Source: Enorma phocaeensis
GTDB taxonomy: Bacteria; Actinomycetota; Coriobacteriia; Coriobacteriales; Coriobacteriaceae
Direction: 5' to 3'
Length of the DNA: 64,000 nucleotides
Assembly (NCBI RefSeq): GCF_900186505.1
Contig: NZ_LT891970.1
Coordinates: 666,451-730,450, forward strand
In this document: in pieces, positions 43,625 through 53,314 of the stretch
Position numbering within the stretch: the first letter of the stretch is position 1
Layout: each line of letters begins with the position of its first letter
Made by a program: the position numbers and the translations under genes
Notes under the pieces: model-generated
What the model was told of the DNA's origin: nothing
What the model saw: only the letters and a program-made list of their open reading frames with translations
The model's database searches: none

Positions 43625-46600
43625 CTAATCGTCGTCACCGCTCGGCCCCAACTCGCAGAGAACGCCGAGTGCCGCCGCGACCACTCCGCGCTCATCCGCG
43701 GCGTCGAGCCCGCGACCCACGCCGGAACCGGAGCCCGCGCCCGCCTTGTACGGCACCGAGAGCTTGCGGCTCTTGGGGAAGTTCACCGCACCCAGCCGGT
43801 TGCGCAGGTCAAACGCCGCCGCCTTGGGGACGTCGACCCCTTGGAACACCAACCGCCCGCCGGTGAGCGAGATGCTCTCCAGCCCCAGGCGATCCGCCCG
43901 GATGCGCAGTCGCGAGCGGTCGAACAGGTTCCTGCCGGCAACGGGCAGCTCCCCGTAGCGCTCCTCGCACTCGTGCTGCGCCTCGTCCACGGCGGCAAGC
44001 GTATCCGCCGCAGCGATCTTTCGGTACACGAGCACGCGCCGATCGACCTCGGGTAGGTACTCCTCGTCCAGGAAGTAGTCGGCAGGCAGGTTGATGGCAA
44101 CTCCCGCCGCCTCCATATCGCCCTCCACCTCGCCGCGCGCCTCGGCCACGGCCTGGCCGAGCATCTGCGTGAACAGGTCGAAGCCCACGCTCGATAGGTT
44201 TCCGTGCTGCTCGGCGCCCACCAAGGATCCGGCGCCGCGGATCTCCAGGTCGCGCATGGCGATGCGCATGCCGCTGCCAAGCTCCTGGAACTCGGAAAGC
44301 GCGGTCAGGCGCTCGGTTGCCTCCTCGGTGAGCGGGAGCTCTCCCGGGAACATGAAGTAGGCGTAGGCCTGTGTCGCGGAACGACCTACACGGCCCTTGA
44401 GCTGGTAGAGCTGGGCGAGCCCCAGGCGCTGCGAATCCTCGATGATCAGCGTGTTGGTGTGCGGGTTGTCGATGCCGCTCTCGATGATCGTCGTCGCCAC
44501 GAGCACGTCGACGCGCCCCGAGGCGAACTCGATCATGACATCCTCCACCTCGCGCGGGCTCATCTTGCCATGCGCCACCGCCACGCGTGCCTCGGGCACC
44601 GCCTCGTGCACGCGGTCCACGGCGTCGTCGATGGTCTTCACGCGGTTGCTCACGTAATACACCTGGCCGCCGCGACCAAGCTCCAAGCGAATCGCCGCGC
44701 TCACCACATCCGGGTCGTACTCGCCCACGTGCACGATGACCGGACGGCGCCCGGTAGGCGGCGTGGTGATGAGGCTCATGTCGCGCACGCCGCTGATCGC
44801 CATCTGCATGGTGCGCGGGATGGGCGTCGCGGAGAGCGTGAGCACGTCGATCTGCTCGCGCAAGTTCTTGAGCTGCTCTTTGTGCTGCACGCCGAAGCGC
44901 TGTTCCTCATCGATGATCACCAAGCCGAGGTTCGCCGGATTCACGTCGCTCGAGAGCAAGCGGTGCGTGCCCACGAGCACGTCGAGCTTCCCCTCGGCGA
45001 ATGCGGCGAGCGCGCGCTTCTGCTGCGCGGGGGTGCGGAAGCGGCTGAGCACCTCGACCTCGACGCCGAACGGTGCGAAGCGCTCGAAGAAGGTCTGGTA
45101 GTGCTGCTGGGCGAGGATCGTGGTAGGACAGAGCACCATGACCTGCCGGCCGGAGTCGACGCACTTGAACGCCGCGCGCAGGGCCACCTCGGTCTTGCCG
45201 AAGCCAACGTCGCCGCAAAGCAGCCGATCCATGGGCTTTGCAGCTTCCATATCGGCCTTGATGTCGGCGATGGCGTCGAGCTGGTCGTGTGTCGGCTCGT
45301 ATGGGAAGCTCGCCTCCATCTCGAGCTGCTCCGGCGTGTCCGGCGGGCAGGCGATGCCCGTGATGGACGAGCGGCGCGTGTAAAGGTCCACCAGGTCGAA
45401 GGCGAGCTTCTTGGCGCTTTTGCGGGCACGCGTGGTGGCGCGGCTCCAGTCGGCGGTGTTGAGGCGCGTGAGGCGCGGGTTCTGGCCATCCGGGCCCACG
45501 TAGCGCGTGATGCGATCGACCTGCTCGAGCGGCACGTAGAGCTTATCGCCGTCGGCGTATTCCAACAGGAAGTAATCGCGCTCGCGGCCAGCCACCTCTT
45601 GGCGCACGATCTCGGTGAAGTGCGCGATGCCGTGCGTGGCATGGACCACGTAGTCACCAGGTTTGAAGGGGAAGGTGACCTCGGTCACATCCACGCGGCG
45701 GCGCGTCCTGCGGCCGCGACGGGCATCCATGCGCGCATTCAGGTCCGAGATGGAGAAGATCGCCAGGTGCGCCTCAGGTACCACCACGCCGGCGGGCAAT
45801 GGCAGGTCCACGAAGGTCACGCGCCCGCGCGTGAGCGTGGGCACCGTCTGCGGAGCGGCGGGGGCCTGCGCGCCCGTCCCCGCCGGCTCGATGCGGCGCG
45901 CGTTCAAAGGATCCGCGACGCGCACGCTCACCGCGGGGTCGATATCACCGCGGTTCTCCGGCGCCGCCTGGAGAGACTCCTCGAAGGTGATGGACTCGTC
46001 TGTGAAGCTCAGCTCCAGCGACTCACGAGCCCCGCGGTCCGGCGCGGCGAACACGCATGCGAACTTGTTGGCGGTGACCTCCTGAATGCGCGAAATGAAG
46101 CGCGCGTCCGAGCCGGCGATCGCAGGTTGCTCGATCTTGAGCTCTGCCGTCACCGAACCGCCCGCTCGGATGATCGACACGTAGTTCAAGCGCTGCTGCC
46201 GACCAAAGTCGAGCTCCTGCGGGCGCAGATAGATTCCCTCCAACCGCACGCCTGCGGCCTCGTTGGCGCGATGCTCCAGGTCCTCGTACGCGCGCGAGCA
46301 GTCGTCGAAAAGCGATCGGGGCTCCGAGAGCACCACAAGGGTATCCGGCCCCATGTGCGCAAGCGGGCTCACGGTGCCTTCATACATGAAAGGAAGGAAG
46401 CGGTCGAGCTCGGGCGTGACCACGCGGGCGTCGGCGAGCTCCAAAACGGCCGCAAGCTCGGTATCGCTTTGCGCCAGCTGGTAGAAAGCCACGTGCAGAC
46501 GATGCACCGCGTCGTCGGTGAGCGCCAGCTCGCGACAGGGGAAAATCTCGACGGAATCATCGTCGCCGATGGTCTGTCCGGTCGAGGTGACCATGCGGCG

Positions 46601-47212
46601 AATGCGGTCGATCTCGTCCCCAAAGAACTCGATGCGCACGGGAGCGGATGCCTGCGCAGGATAGACGTCGACCGTATCGCCATGAACACGGAAGAGACCC
46701 GGAGCGTCTGCCGTGTCGGCGCTTGTGTAGCCCATGCCCACCAGGCGACGAGGGACCTCCTCAAACGGCTGCTCCTCACCCACCGTGAAGGTCGTCGATG
46801 CCCAATAGCGGCTCTCCGCCGGAGGGACGCATCGCAGGAGCGCTCGAGCCGAGGCGACCATGATGCAGGCCTCGCCGCGGGCGATGCGGCCGAGCGCGGC
46901 GCACCTGGTAGCCACCACGGCGTCATCGGGCTGCTTGTCCTGCCAGGGGTAGTCCGTGCGCTCGGGGAAGCGCGCAACGTGCTCGAGTCCCACATATGCC
47001 GCGAGGGCTCGGGCTGCGCGGTCGGCAGCCTCCTCGCCCGACACCACGTAGACGCACGGGCGCGGATTGCGCGCGAACTGCGCTGCCAAGAGCAAGGTGC
47101 GTCCGGATTGCGACACGGCGAGCGTGGCGTCCTCGCCGGCGGCGAGCGCCCCCTCGATGGCGCGCGGGGCCTCGGCGGTGTAGAGCTGTGCGGCGATGCG
47201 ATGGATGAGCAT
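43625..47212 (-). CDS. mfd: Transcription-repair coupling factor
   Basis: 1195 residues, normal for Mfd. Order of domains: UvrB-like N-terminal region (about 1-380, with PERTDYPWQDKQPDD), RNA-polymerase-interacting CarD-like domain (about 500-570, PGDYVVHATHGIAHFTEIVR), RecG-like translocase with LLCGDVGFGKTEVALRAAFK, DEEQRFGVQHKE and QLKGRVGRS, and the C-terminal TRCF domain. It releases stalled RNA polymerase and recruits UvrA. The start at MLIHRIAAQL has AGGAAGGATC in front. Confidence 0.96.
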   Translation of the reverse strand: MLIHRIAAQLYTAEAPRAIEGALAAGEDATLAVSQSGRTLLLAAQFARNPRPCVYVVSGEEAADRAARALAAYVGLEHVARFPERTDYPWQDKQPDDAVVATRCAALGRIARGEACIMVASARALLRCVPPAESRYWASTTFTVGEEQPFEEVPRRLVGMGYTSADTADAPGLFRVHGDTVDVYPAQASAPVRIEFFGDEIDRIRRMVTSTGQTIGDDDSVEIFPCRELALTDDAVHRLHVAFYQLAQSDTELAAVLELADARVVTPELDRFLPFMYEGTVSPLAHMGPDTLVVLSEPRSLFDDCSRAYEDLEHRANEAAGVRLEGIYLRPQELDFGRQQRLNYVSIIRAGGSVTAELKIEQPAIAGSDARFISRIQEVTANKFACVFAAPDRGARESLELSFTDESITFEESLQAAPENRGDIDPAVSVRVADPLNARRIEPAGTGAQAPAAPQTVPTLTRGRVTFVDLPLPAGVVVPEAHLAIFSISDLNARMDARRGRRTRRRVDVTEVTFPFKPGDYVVHATHGIAHFTEIVRQEVAGRERDYFLLEYADGDKLYVPLEQVDRITRYVGPDGQNPRLTRLNTADWSRATTRARKSAKKLAFDLVDLYTRRSSITGIACPPDTPEQLEMEASFPYEPTHDQLDAIADIKADMEAAKPMDRLLCGDVGFGKTEVALRAAFKCVDSGRQVMVLCPTTILAQQHYQTFFERFAPFGVEVEVLSRFRTPAQQKRALAAFAEGKLDVLVGTHRLLSSDVNPANLGLVIIDEEQRFGVQHKEQLKNLREQIDVLTLSATPIPRTMQMAISGVRDMSLITTPPTGRRPVIVHVGEYDPDVVSAAIRLELGRGGQVYYVSNRVKTIDDAVDRVHEAVPEARVAVAHGKMSPREVEDVMIEFASGRVDVLVATTIIESGIDNPHTNTLIIEDSQRLGLAQLYQLKGRVGRSATQAYAYFMFPGELPLTEEATERLTALSEFQELGSGMRIAMRDLEIRGAGSLVGAEQHGNLSSVGFDLFTQMLGQAVAEARGEVEGDMEAAGVAINLPADYFLDEEYLPEVDRRVLVYRKIAAADTLAAVDEAQHECEERYGELPVAGRNLFDRSRLRIRADRLGLESISLTGGRLVFQGVDVPKAAAFDLRNRLGAVNFPKSRKLSVPYKAGAGSGSGVGRGLDAADERGVVAAALGVLCELGPSGDDD

Positions 47213-47433
47213 GCGGATCCTTCCTGCACGCGACATGCGAAACGGCGGACGCGGAGGCTCCGCGCCCGCACGGGGCGACTCGATGTGGGCTTTAAGTATA
47301 GGTCCCAGCGCACCGAGCCGGCGCCCCTACACGAAACTCTCCTCAAGCTTGGCGCGAAGCGCTAATCGGAAAGGCGCTGCGCGGTCCTGCCGAGCACGTA
47401 TAATGGGACGCGTCATCAGCCGGAAGGATTTGC

Positions 47434-48807
47434 ATGGACCCGCTTCTCATCTGCGCGCTCATCGCCGCTGTCGCGGCCGTCGCCGCTGCAGGGGCATCGA
47501 TAGCAGCCCTCGTGCTCGCGCGCCGCGAGTCCGAGCGCTCGGAGGAGCTGGCGCAGCGAATCGCGGACGTGCAGGATGAGCTCGAGGACGAGAAGCGCTC
47601 GCTCGCGGCCCTCATGCAGCACGCCGCCAGCACGAGCCCCCTTATCCAGCAGCGCATCGACGCCCTCACCCACCAGCTCGATCGCACCGGCGACAAGATG
47701 GATGCGCTCCGCGCCGAGACCGCGCGCCAGCTCAACCTGAACCGCGAGAACGTCGAGCAGCGCCTCGACCGGGTCTCCGCGACGACCAGAAGCGAGCTCG
47801 GCGAGATGCGCGCCGTCGTGGACCGCCAGCTCGCGGGCATCCGCACCGACACCAACACGCAGCTCGACCGCATGCGCGCGACGGTGGACGAGAAGCTTCA
47901 GGAGACGCTCGCCGTGCGCATCCGCCAATCGTTCGAGCTCGTGAACGAGCAGCTCGCCGCTGTGAGCCGCGGCCTCGGCGAGATGCAGAACCTCGCCAGC
48001 GACGTCGGTGGCCTGAAGCGGGTCCTCGCCAACGTCAAGACCCGCGGCATCATGGGGGAGATTCAGCTCGGCGCCATCCTGCGCGAGATCCTCTCGCCCG
48101 CCCAGTACGCGGAGAACGTCGCCACGGTCCCCGGCAGCACCGCGCGCGTCGAGTTCGCCGTGCGGCTCCCCGGCATCGACGGCGACACGGTCTGGCTCCC
48201 CATCGACTCGAAGTTCCCCGGCGACGCCTACGAGCACCTGCGCGCCGCCGAGGAGGCGGGCGACACCGCCGCCATCGATGCCGCGTGGAAGACGCTCGAG
48301 GGCCGCATCAAGCAGGAGGCGAGAGACATCCGCGACAAGTACGTGGAGCCGCCCGCGACCACGACCTTCGGCATCCTCTTCCTGCCGTTCGAGGGCCTCT
48401 ACGCCGAGATCGTGAACCGTCCGGGCCTCATCGAGGAGCTGAGCCGCACCTACCGCGTGAACGTCGCCGGCCCGAGCACGATGGCCGCACTGCTCAACAG
48501 TCTCGAGATGGGCTTCCAGACCGTCGCCATCCAGAAGCGCGCCGCTGAGATCCAGCACGTGCTCGCCGCGGTGAAGACCGAGTTCGGCCGCTACCACGAG
48601 TCGCTGCTCAGGGCCAAAAAGCAGCTCAACACCGTGGGTAAGACGGTGGACGAGCTGCTCGGGGCGCGCGCCAACAAGATGAGCAAAGCGCTCGACGGCA
48701 TCGTCGAGCTCGAGAGCCTCGATGAGGCCGAGCGGCTGCTCGGCATCGGACCCGCAGATAACGATGGCGCCGCCGCGGAGACGGCAGCGCCCGCTAAGGA
48801 GGACTAG
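47434..48807 (+). CDS. rmuC: DNA recombination protein RmuC
   Basis: 457 residues. One N-terminal membrane helix (LLICALIAAVAAVAAAGASI), a long coiled coil (about 30-175), then the RmuC nuclease-like domain with KTRGIMGEIQLGAILREIL, LPIDSKFPGDAYEHL and FLPFEGLYAEIV. It is thought to limit DNA inversions at short repeats. TATAAT at 47399-47404 may be its -10 box, and GGAAGGATTTGC precedes the ATG. The gene is followed directly by nth. Confidence 0.94.
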   Translation: MDPLLICALIAAVAAVAAAGASIAALVLARRESERSEELAQRIADVQDELEDEKRSLAALMQHAASTSPLIQQRIDALTHQLDRTGDKMDALRAETARQLNLNRENVEQRLDRVSATTRSELGEMRAVVDRQLAGIRTDTNTQLDRMRATVDEKLQETLAVRIRQSFELVNEQLAAVSRGLGEMQNLASDVGGLKRVLANVKTRGIMGEIQLGAILREILSPAQYAENVATVPGSTARVEFAVRLPGIDGDTVWLPIDSKFPGDAYEHLRAAEEAGDTAAIDAAWKTLEGRIKQEARDIRDKYVEPPATTTFGILFLPFEGLYAEIVNRPGLIEELSRTYRVNVAGPSTMAALLNSLEMGFQTVAIQKRAAEIQHVLAAVKTEFGRYHESLLRAKKQLNTVGKTVDELLGARANKMSKALDGIVELESLDEAERLLGIGPADNDGAAAETAAPAKED

Positions 48808-48809
48808 CC

Positions 48810-49469
48810 ATGCCGCGTGAGACCAATGCCGCGAAACGCGAGCGCGCCATCGAGGTGTGCCGCCGCCTGAACGAGCGCTACGGCCCGGTCGAGTGCTTTC
48901 TCGACCATGAGAATCCGTTCCGCCTCGTCATCTCGGTCCTGCTCTCCGCCCAGACCACCGATGCCCAGGTGAACAAGGTCACGCCGGATCTCTTCCGCCG
49001 GTGGCCCACGCCCGAGGCCATGGCCAGCGCCACGCCGGCGGAGGTCGCCGAGGTCATCAAGTCGCTCGGCTTCTACAAGACCAAGGCCAAGCACGCAGTC
49101 GAATGCGCGCAGATGATCGTCGCTGATTATGGTGGACAAGTCCCCGCCGACATGAAGGAGCTCGTGAAGCTCCCCGGTGTGGGACGCAAGACGGCGAACA
49201 TCGTGCTCAACGTCGGCTTCGGCATCGTCGAGGGCATCGCCGTCGACACGCACGTGAACCGCATCGCGCACCGCCTCATGCTCTCACCCAAAACGCATGC
49301 CAACGAACCGCTCAAAACGGAGCAGGACCTCCTCAAGATCCTGCCCCGCGAGTACTGGAACGACGTCAACCATCAGTGGATCATGCTCGGCCGCGAGATC
49401 TGCGACGCGCGCAAGCCGCGCTGCGGCGAATGCCCGCTTGCAGACATCTGTCCCAGCGCACGGGCGTAG
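48810..49469 (+). CDS. nth: Endonuclease III
   Basis: 219-residue DNA glycosylase/AP lyase that removes oxidised pyrimidines. HhH motif LPGVGRKTANIVL contains the catalytic Lys; the catalytic Asp is in VDTHVNRIAHRL. The C-terminal 4Fe-4S loop is complete: Cys in REICDARKPRCGECPLADIC. It starts two bases after the rmuC stop, so it is coupled to it. Confidence 0.97.
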   Translation: MPRETNAAKRERAIEVCRRLNERYGPVECFLDHENPFRLVISVLLSAQTTDAQVNKVTPDLFRRWPTPEAMASATPAEVAEVIKSLGFYKTKAKHAVECAQMIVADYGGQVPADMKELVKLPGVGRKTANIVLNVGFGIVEGIAVDTHVNRIAHRLMLSPKTHANEPLKTEQDLLKILPREYWNDVNHQWIMLGREICDARKPRCGECPLADICPSARA

Positions 49470-49954
49470 CCGCTTAATGCTCATTTAAGCAAAGGCTCTG
49501 TCACTACACTTAGTTGATTCCCCGGGACCTCCTCGTGCGGGCGGGCAGGGGCCCCGCGCTCTCTCGCGGCATATCAGCCACGTGCCACGGCGGGGCCTTC
49601 TCCGAAGCGGCCATCCGCCCGCATCTCGACGCGCCTGGATCCGGCCCCATCCCGCCGAGATCCCTCCGGATGGACGGAATCGGCCTCTCTAGGGCCGAAA
49701 CCGTCCGATCAGCGGGATCTCGATTTCCGGCCCCTTGTCGAGATGCGGGAATGTGGACGTTTCAGGGTCCCTGAATCTGAATCTACCCCGATTTCGTTTA
49801 CGCCCCTACACCGCCATCGGGCGGCGATCCATCTCGGGCCTCCCTTTCTCGTCGAATTCGAATCCAACTCGAAGGGTAAGGGAGGCCCGCTCCTCATCAA
49901 ACCGACCGAAACTTTGTCCGTCGCCACCTAATCCAGCCATCGCATTTCATGCAT
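49470..49954. other. Gene-free region with large inverted repeats downstream of nth
   Basis: 485 bases. A nested palindrome spans 49618-49750, and a second stem (GGGCCTCCCTT at 49838-49848 with AAGGGAGGCCC at 49877-49887) follows. I see no coding frame that holds up. Confidence 0.6.
49618..49750. repeat. Nested large palindrome, about 133 bp
   Basis: Outer arms CCCGCATCTCGAC (49618-49630) and GTCGAGATGCGGG (49737-49749) are perfect complements. Within them GGCCCC / GGCCCC-complement segments, CCCGCCGAGATCCC with GGGATCTCG, and GGACGGAATCGGCC with GGCCGAAACCGTCC also pair, so almost the whole stretch can fold into one long interrupted stem. Confidence 0.7.
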
Positions 49955-50542
49955 TCACAGAGCGAGGACGAACTCCTTGATGCGGGAAACCATGGACCCC
50001 AGGAGCTCGACCACCTCCTCGGGCGAGGCGCCGTTCAATATGCAGGTGAGCACATACGAGCCGATAAAGATCGCGCAGAGCAGCACCGGGATCATGATGA
50101 TGAGCGCAAGCGCGCGCATCACGGCGAGCAGCCGGCGCCTGCGACCGCGCTTCTTATCGAACGCGAGCTCCTCTCGGTAGGATTCCTGCGCGACCGAGTA
50201 CGAGGGATCGGGTTGAGGCTGCTTCGTCGCAGCAACGTCTCCCCGCACCTCAACCTCGCGCTGCCGAGCGCGACGCTTGGCGCTTCCCTTCCCCATAAGC
50301 CGGCGCGGGTCGAACCAAGGGCGATCGTCTTGCATCTGACGTTGGAACTCCGACCAATCAGGAGCTTCCCACGAAGCGAGCGGGTCGTCGGCAGCGCCGG
50401 TTTGGCCCATGCCGCAGCTCGAGCTGCTGCGCTCAGCGGCGTACTCGTCTTGTACCGCCTTGAGCCACGCGTCGCTCTCGCACCGACGGTTGCGCGCCAT
50501 GCGGGCAGACACCTGCTCGGGCGTCTCGATGAACAGATTCAT
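49955..50542 (-). CDS. Hypothetical protein with C-terminal membrane helix
   Basis: 195 residues, not recognised. About 130 hydrophilic, charged N-terminal residues (start MNLFIETPEQVSARMAR, then DDRPWFDPRRLMGKGSAKRR) lead to a basic stretch (KKRGRRRR) and one long hydrophobic helix (MRALALIIMIPVLLCAIFIG plus VLTC), ending in a short tail. The topology suggests a tail-anchored or single-pass membrane protein with a cytoplasmic N-domain. AAGGAGG before the ATG supports the start. Confidence 0.75.
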   Translation of the reverse strand: MNLFIETPEQVSARMARNRRCESDAWLKAVQDEYAAERSSSSCGMGQTGAADDPLASWEAPDWSEFQRQMQDDRPWFDPRRLMGKGSAKRRARQREVEVRGDVAATKQPQPDPSYSVAQESYREELAFDKKRGRRRRLLAVMRALALIIMIPVLLCAIFIGSYVLTCILNGASPEEVVELLGSMVSRIKEFVLAL

Positions 50543-50975
50543 GCAAGCCTCCTTCGCAGGGCATGCATGGGAGAGAGGGCCTCAAGCATGGCTGAGGGAA
50601 CTCGCGCGGTCAAGGGAATCGGGCAGAGGGAGGGAGGTTATTTTGGAGCGGCGCGAAGAGCAGTCGGGGGATGCGGTCGCTACCTGCAGCGATCCAGCGA
50701 GGAGAGCTACAGCTTGGACGCCCAACGCCTCCTCTCCCTGTTCTTACCGATACCCAACAGAAAGCTTCCCGCAACCTGCCCGACAAAGCGAAAGGCATCC
50801 TCAAATGCCAAGCCTGCGCTTGAGACGCAGACATCCATGCGGCCGCGAGGGCATATCTCGATCGCGCTACGCTTCTATGGCTTCCCCACAGAAAAAGAAG
50901 GTTCCCAGCATGGCACCGACCACACTGGGAACCAATCGCTTACCAAACGGTATCGATGTTCACGAAAGCAAGCGC
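50543..50975. other. Gene-free region between the membrane protein and rubrerythrin genes
   Basis: 433 bases. The last 90 hold the rubrerythrin terminator (50890-50933); the rest shows no gene, tRNA or repeat that I can support. Confidence 0.5.
50890..50933 (-). terminator. Intrinsic terminator of the rubrerythrin gene
   Basis: GGTTCCCAG and CTGGGAACC make a perfect 9-bp stem followed by TTCTTTTTC on the minus strand. Confidence 0.88.
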
Positions 50976-51515
50976 TTAGTAGTTAACGACCTGCTCCTCG
51001 AAGTAGCTCTTCGGGTGGTTGCAGACCGGGCAGATCTCGGGCGCGGTCGGGCCTACATGCAGATGGCCGCAGTTGCCGCACTTCCACACCTTGACGCCCT
51101 CGCGCTCGAAAACCTCGCCCTTCTCGATGCGCTCGGCAAGCTTGAGATAGCGCTCCTCATGTGCCTTCTCGACCGCGCCGACGCCCTTGAACTTGGCGGC
51201 GATCTCCTTGAAGCCCTCCTCCTCTGCGGTCTTCGCGAACTCAGCGTACATGGTGGTCCACTCGTAGTTCTCACCCGCAGCGGCGTCCTTCAGGTTGTCG
51301 AGGGTGCCCGGCACCGCACCGCCGTGGAGGTACTTGAACCAGAGCTTGGCATGCTCGGCCTCGTTCAGAGCGGTCTCCATGAAAATGTTGGAGATCTGGA
51401 CGTAGCCATCCTTCTTGGCCTGGGAGGAATAGTAGCGATACTTGGTATGGGCCTGCGACTCACCCGCAAACGCGGTCTCGAGGTTCTTCTTAGTCTGAGA
51501 GTTCTCGAAATCCAT
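50976..51515 (-). CDS. Rubrerythrin
   Basis: 179-residue non-haem iron peroxidase for oxygen and peroxide defence in anaerobes. The four-helix diiron domain shows LETAFAGESQAHTKY, NEAEHAKLW, and EKAHEERYL; the C-terminal rubredoxin-like iron site is WKCGNCGHLHVG with ICPVCNHPKSYF. It is monocistronic with its own terminator. The ATG is preceded by GGGAAGAG. Confidence 0.97.
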   Translation of the reverse strand: MDFENSQTKKNLETAFAGESQAHTKYRYYSSQAKKDGYVQISNIFMETALNEAEHAKLWFKYLHGGAVPGTLDNLKDAAAGENYEWTTMYAEFAKTAEEEGFKEIAAKFKGVGAVEKAHEERYLKLAERIEKGEVFEREGVKVWKCGNCGHLHVGPTAPEICPVCNHPKSYFEEQVVNY

Positions 51516-51624
51516 GGCTCTTCCCTTTCTATTTCGAGGTTCTTTCCGCACGGCGATATGCGGCTATGACTACTCTATACCCAACGGGAAGCGGTTCCAA
51601 TTCCTTATTAGGACACTATCTAAA

Positions 51625-52554
51625 TTACGCAATTCGCCAGATGCGCTCAGTCAGCTCCTTGCTGGAAACCCCGTCCTGAACAGCAGAAACCGTGCAGAAC
51701 CCCTCGCGTACCAGTGCATCGAGTAACTCCTCGACCATCTTCTCGGCCACTGCCGGGCGTTTGGCGGCCAGCTCTACGCGGTTGAGCGCTTGTGCCGCCT
51801 CGGCAAGGGTGACCCCGCCTGAATCCGCGTGCTGGGCATCGAGCAGGATGCGCACCAGCTCCGCGCGCTTCTGCCGGCGCGACCCCTCGAAGCGCGACTG
51901 GCGCGCATAGCCCGCAGAGCGGCGCGATGGATTGGGAAGCTCCTTCTTGAGCTGGGCACCGTAGTCCAGCAGCGCGTAGTACCACGCGCGCGGCGTATCG
52001 GCAGCGTCCTGCGGGTCGGCAAAGGGGGCCGGGGCGCCAGGGCAGGTCGCCTCGATGAGGGGCACGAGCTCTCGATCGGGCACGCCGGGCACATCGGGGA
52101 AGAAGTGGTGCAGGAAGACCGTGCGCACGTTGGTCTCGAGATACACGCCGGGCAAATCGAACGCGAAGGAACGAATGCCCTGAGCTGTGGCAGGTCCGAT
52201 GCCAGGCAGCGCCTTGAGCGCCGCGAGGTCCTGCGGCATCACGCCATCGTACCGCTCGACCACCTCTTGCGCCGCCTGCTTGAGGGCGAGGGCGCGACGG
52301 TTGTACCCCATGCCCTGCCATGCAGCGAGCACATCGGCCACAGGGGCTGCCGCGAGCGCCTCGATGGTAGGGAAGCGCTCAAGCCATTGAGGCATGCGGT
52401 GCTCCACGCGGGCGACCTGGGTCTGCTGGAGCATCACCTCGGAAAGCCAGATTTGATACGGGTCGCGCGTTCGACGCCAAGGAAGATCGCGATAGAGGCG
52501 CACGCCCTCCGCGCGCACCAGCGAACGGAACGCCTCAGCAGCATCGGGCGACAT
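51625..52554 (-). CDS. MutY-like HhH-GPD DNA glycosylase lacking an Fe-S cluster
   Basis: 309 residues. The N-terminal catalytic helix SEVMLQQTQVARVEHRM, the QGMGYNRRALALK segment and the HhH motif LPGIGPATAQGIRSFAF are MutY-like. Two departures are clear: the usual catalytic Asp motif (LDGNV) reads YLETNVRTVFLHH, and the four Cys of the Fe-S cluster are absent, replaced by YGAQLKKELPNPSRRSAGY. There is also no NUDIX-like C-terminal domain. Cluster-less adenine glycosylases are known, but substrate here is uncertain. Its ATG shares a base with the upstream stop (TGATG), so it is coupled to the Rrf2 regulator. Confidence 0.83.
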   Translation of the reverse strand: MSPDAAEAFRSLVRAEGVRLYRDLPWRRTRDPYQIWLSEVMLQQTQVARVEHRMPQWLERFPTIEALAAAPVADVLAAWQGMGYNRRALALKQAAQEVVERYDGVMPQDLAALKALPGIGPATAQGIRSFAFDLPGVYLETNVRTVFLHHFFPDVPGVPDRELVPLIEATCPGAPAPFADPQDAADTPRAWYYALLDYGAQLKKELPNPSRRSAGYARQSRFEGSRRQKRAELVRILLDAQHADSGGVTLAEAAQALNRVELAAKRPAVAEKMVEELLDALVREGFCTVSAVQDGVSSKELTERIWRIA

Positions 52555-53048
52555 CAGGATGCCGCTCCGTGCGTGCGCAACGAGGAGCAGTCGGCATAGC
52601 TGCAAAACGCCGCAGGGTCGGAGAAGCTCGGATCCACCGCGGGAAAGCGCTTCCACAGCACCACGTCGGCAAGCGTAACCGACCGGAAGTAGCTCTCGAG
52701 CAGGCGCTCGGCGCCCAACCACAGGGGATGGAAGCAGCAGACGCCCATGCGCGCGCAATCGCCGCCCGGTGCCGTGCAGGCGTTGAGCGACAGCTCGCCC
52801 TCAACTGCGCGCATGACGTCGAGCATGGTCACCTCGGCAGGATCCACCTCGAGGCGCATGCCACCATGCACGCCGCGAACGCTCGCGATGATGCCTGCCT
52901 GCGTGAGCGCGTGCTGGATGGAGCGGGCGAAGGAGTAGGGCACATCAACCTGCTCGGCAGCAATCCTCACGGAAAGCGGCTCGCCCTCACGTGCGACGAG
53001 CAGCGAGAGCATGCGCAGGGCGTAATCGGTCTTCCTCGAGATGTCCAC
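52554..53048 (-). CDS. Rrf2 family transcriptional regulator
   Basis: 164 residues. The winged HTH occupies about 1-80 (MDISRKTDYALRML, IAAEQVDVPYSFARSIQHAL). Three Cys in CTAPGGDCARMGVC are spaced like the Fe-S cluster ligands of IscR/NsrR-type sensors, so it probably senses iron-sulphur status, oxygen or nitric oxide. I chose the GTG at 53048 because GGGAGA lies just before it and it gives the standard MDISRKTDYA start; a TTG 15 bases upstream is less well placed. Coupled to the downstream glycosylase gene. Confidence 0.88.
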   Translation of the reverse strand: MDISRKTDYALRMLSLLVAREGEPLSVRIAAEQVDVPYSFARSIQHALTQAGIIASVRGVHGGMRLEVDPAEVTMLDVMRAVEGELSLNACTAPGGDCARMGVCCFHPLWLGAERLLESYFRSVTLADVVLWKRFPAVDPSFSDPAAFCSYADCSSLRTHGAAS

Positions 53049-53314
53049 GACGTCTCCCGTCAATCTACCGTAGAGCGAATCGACTCATTGCAATCGAGCC
53101 ATCATCATGCCATACAAACGCACGGCCGATGAAGGCGATTGCTCCTATTCCAGCAACATATCTCAAACGCTGCGATAGCATGGGCGCCTCGACGGACTCA
53201 ACCCGTCGAGAACCCCAACGAGGCTAAGGAGGGGTTTCCGGTTGCCTGAAGTAGACGCCACGCATGCCGCACGAATCCTAAAGAGCCTGCCCGCAGATGC
53301 CGCAGATAGCAAAA

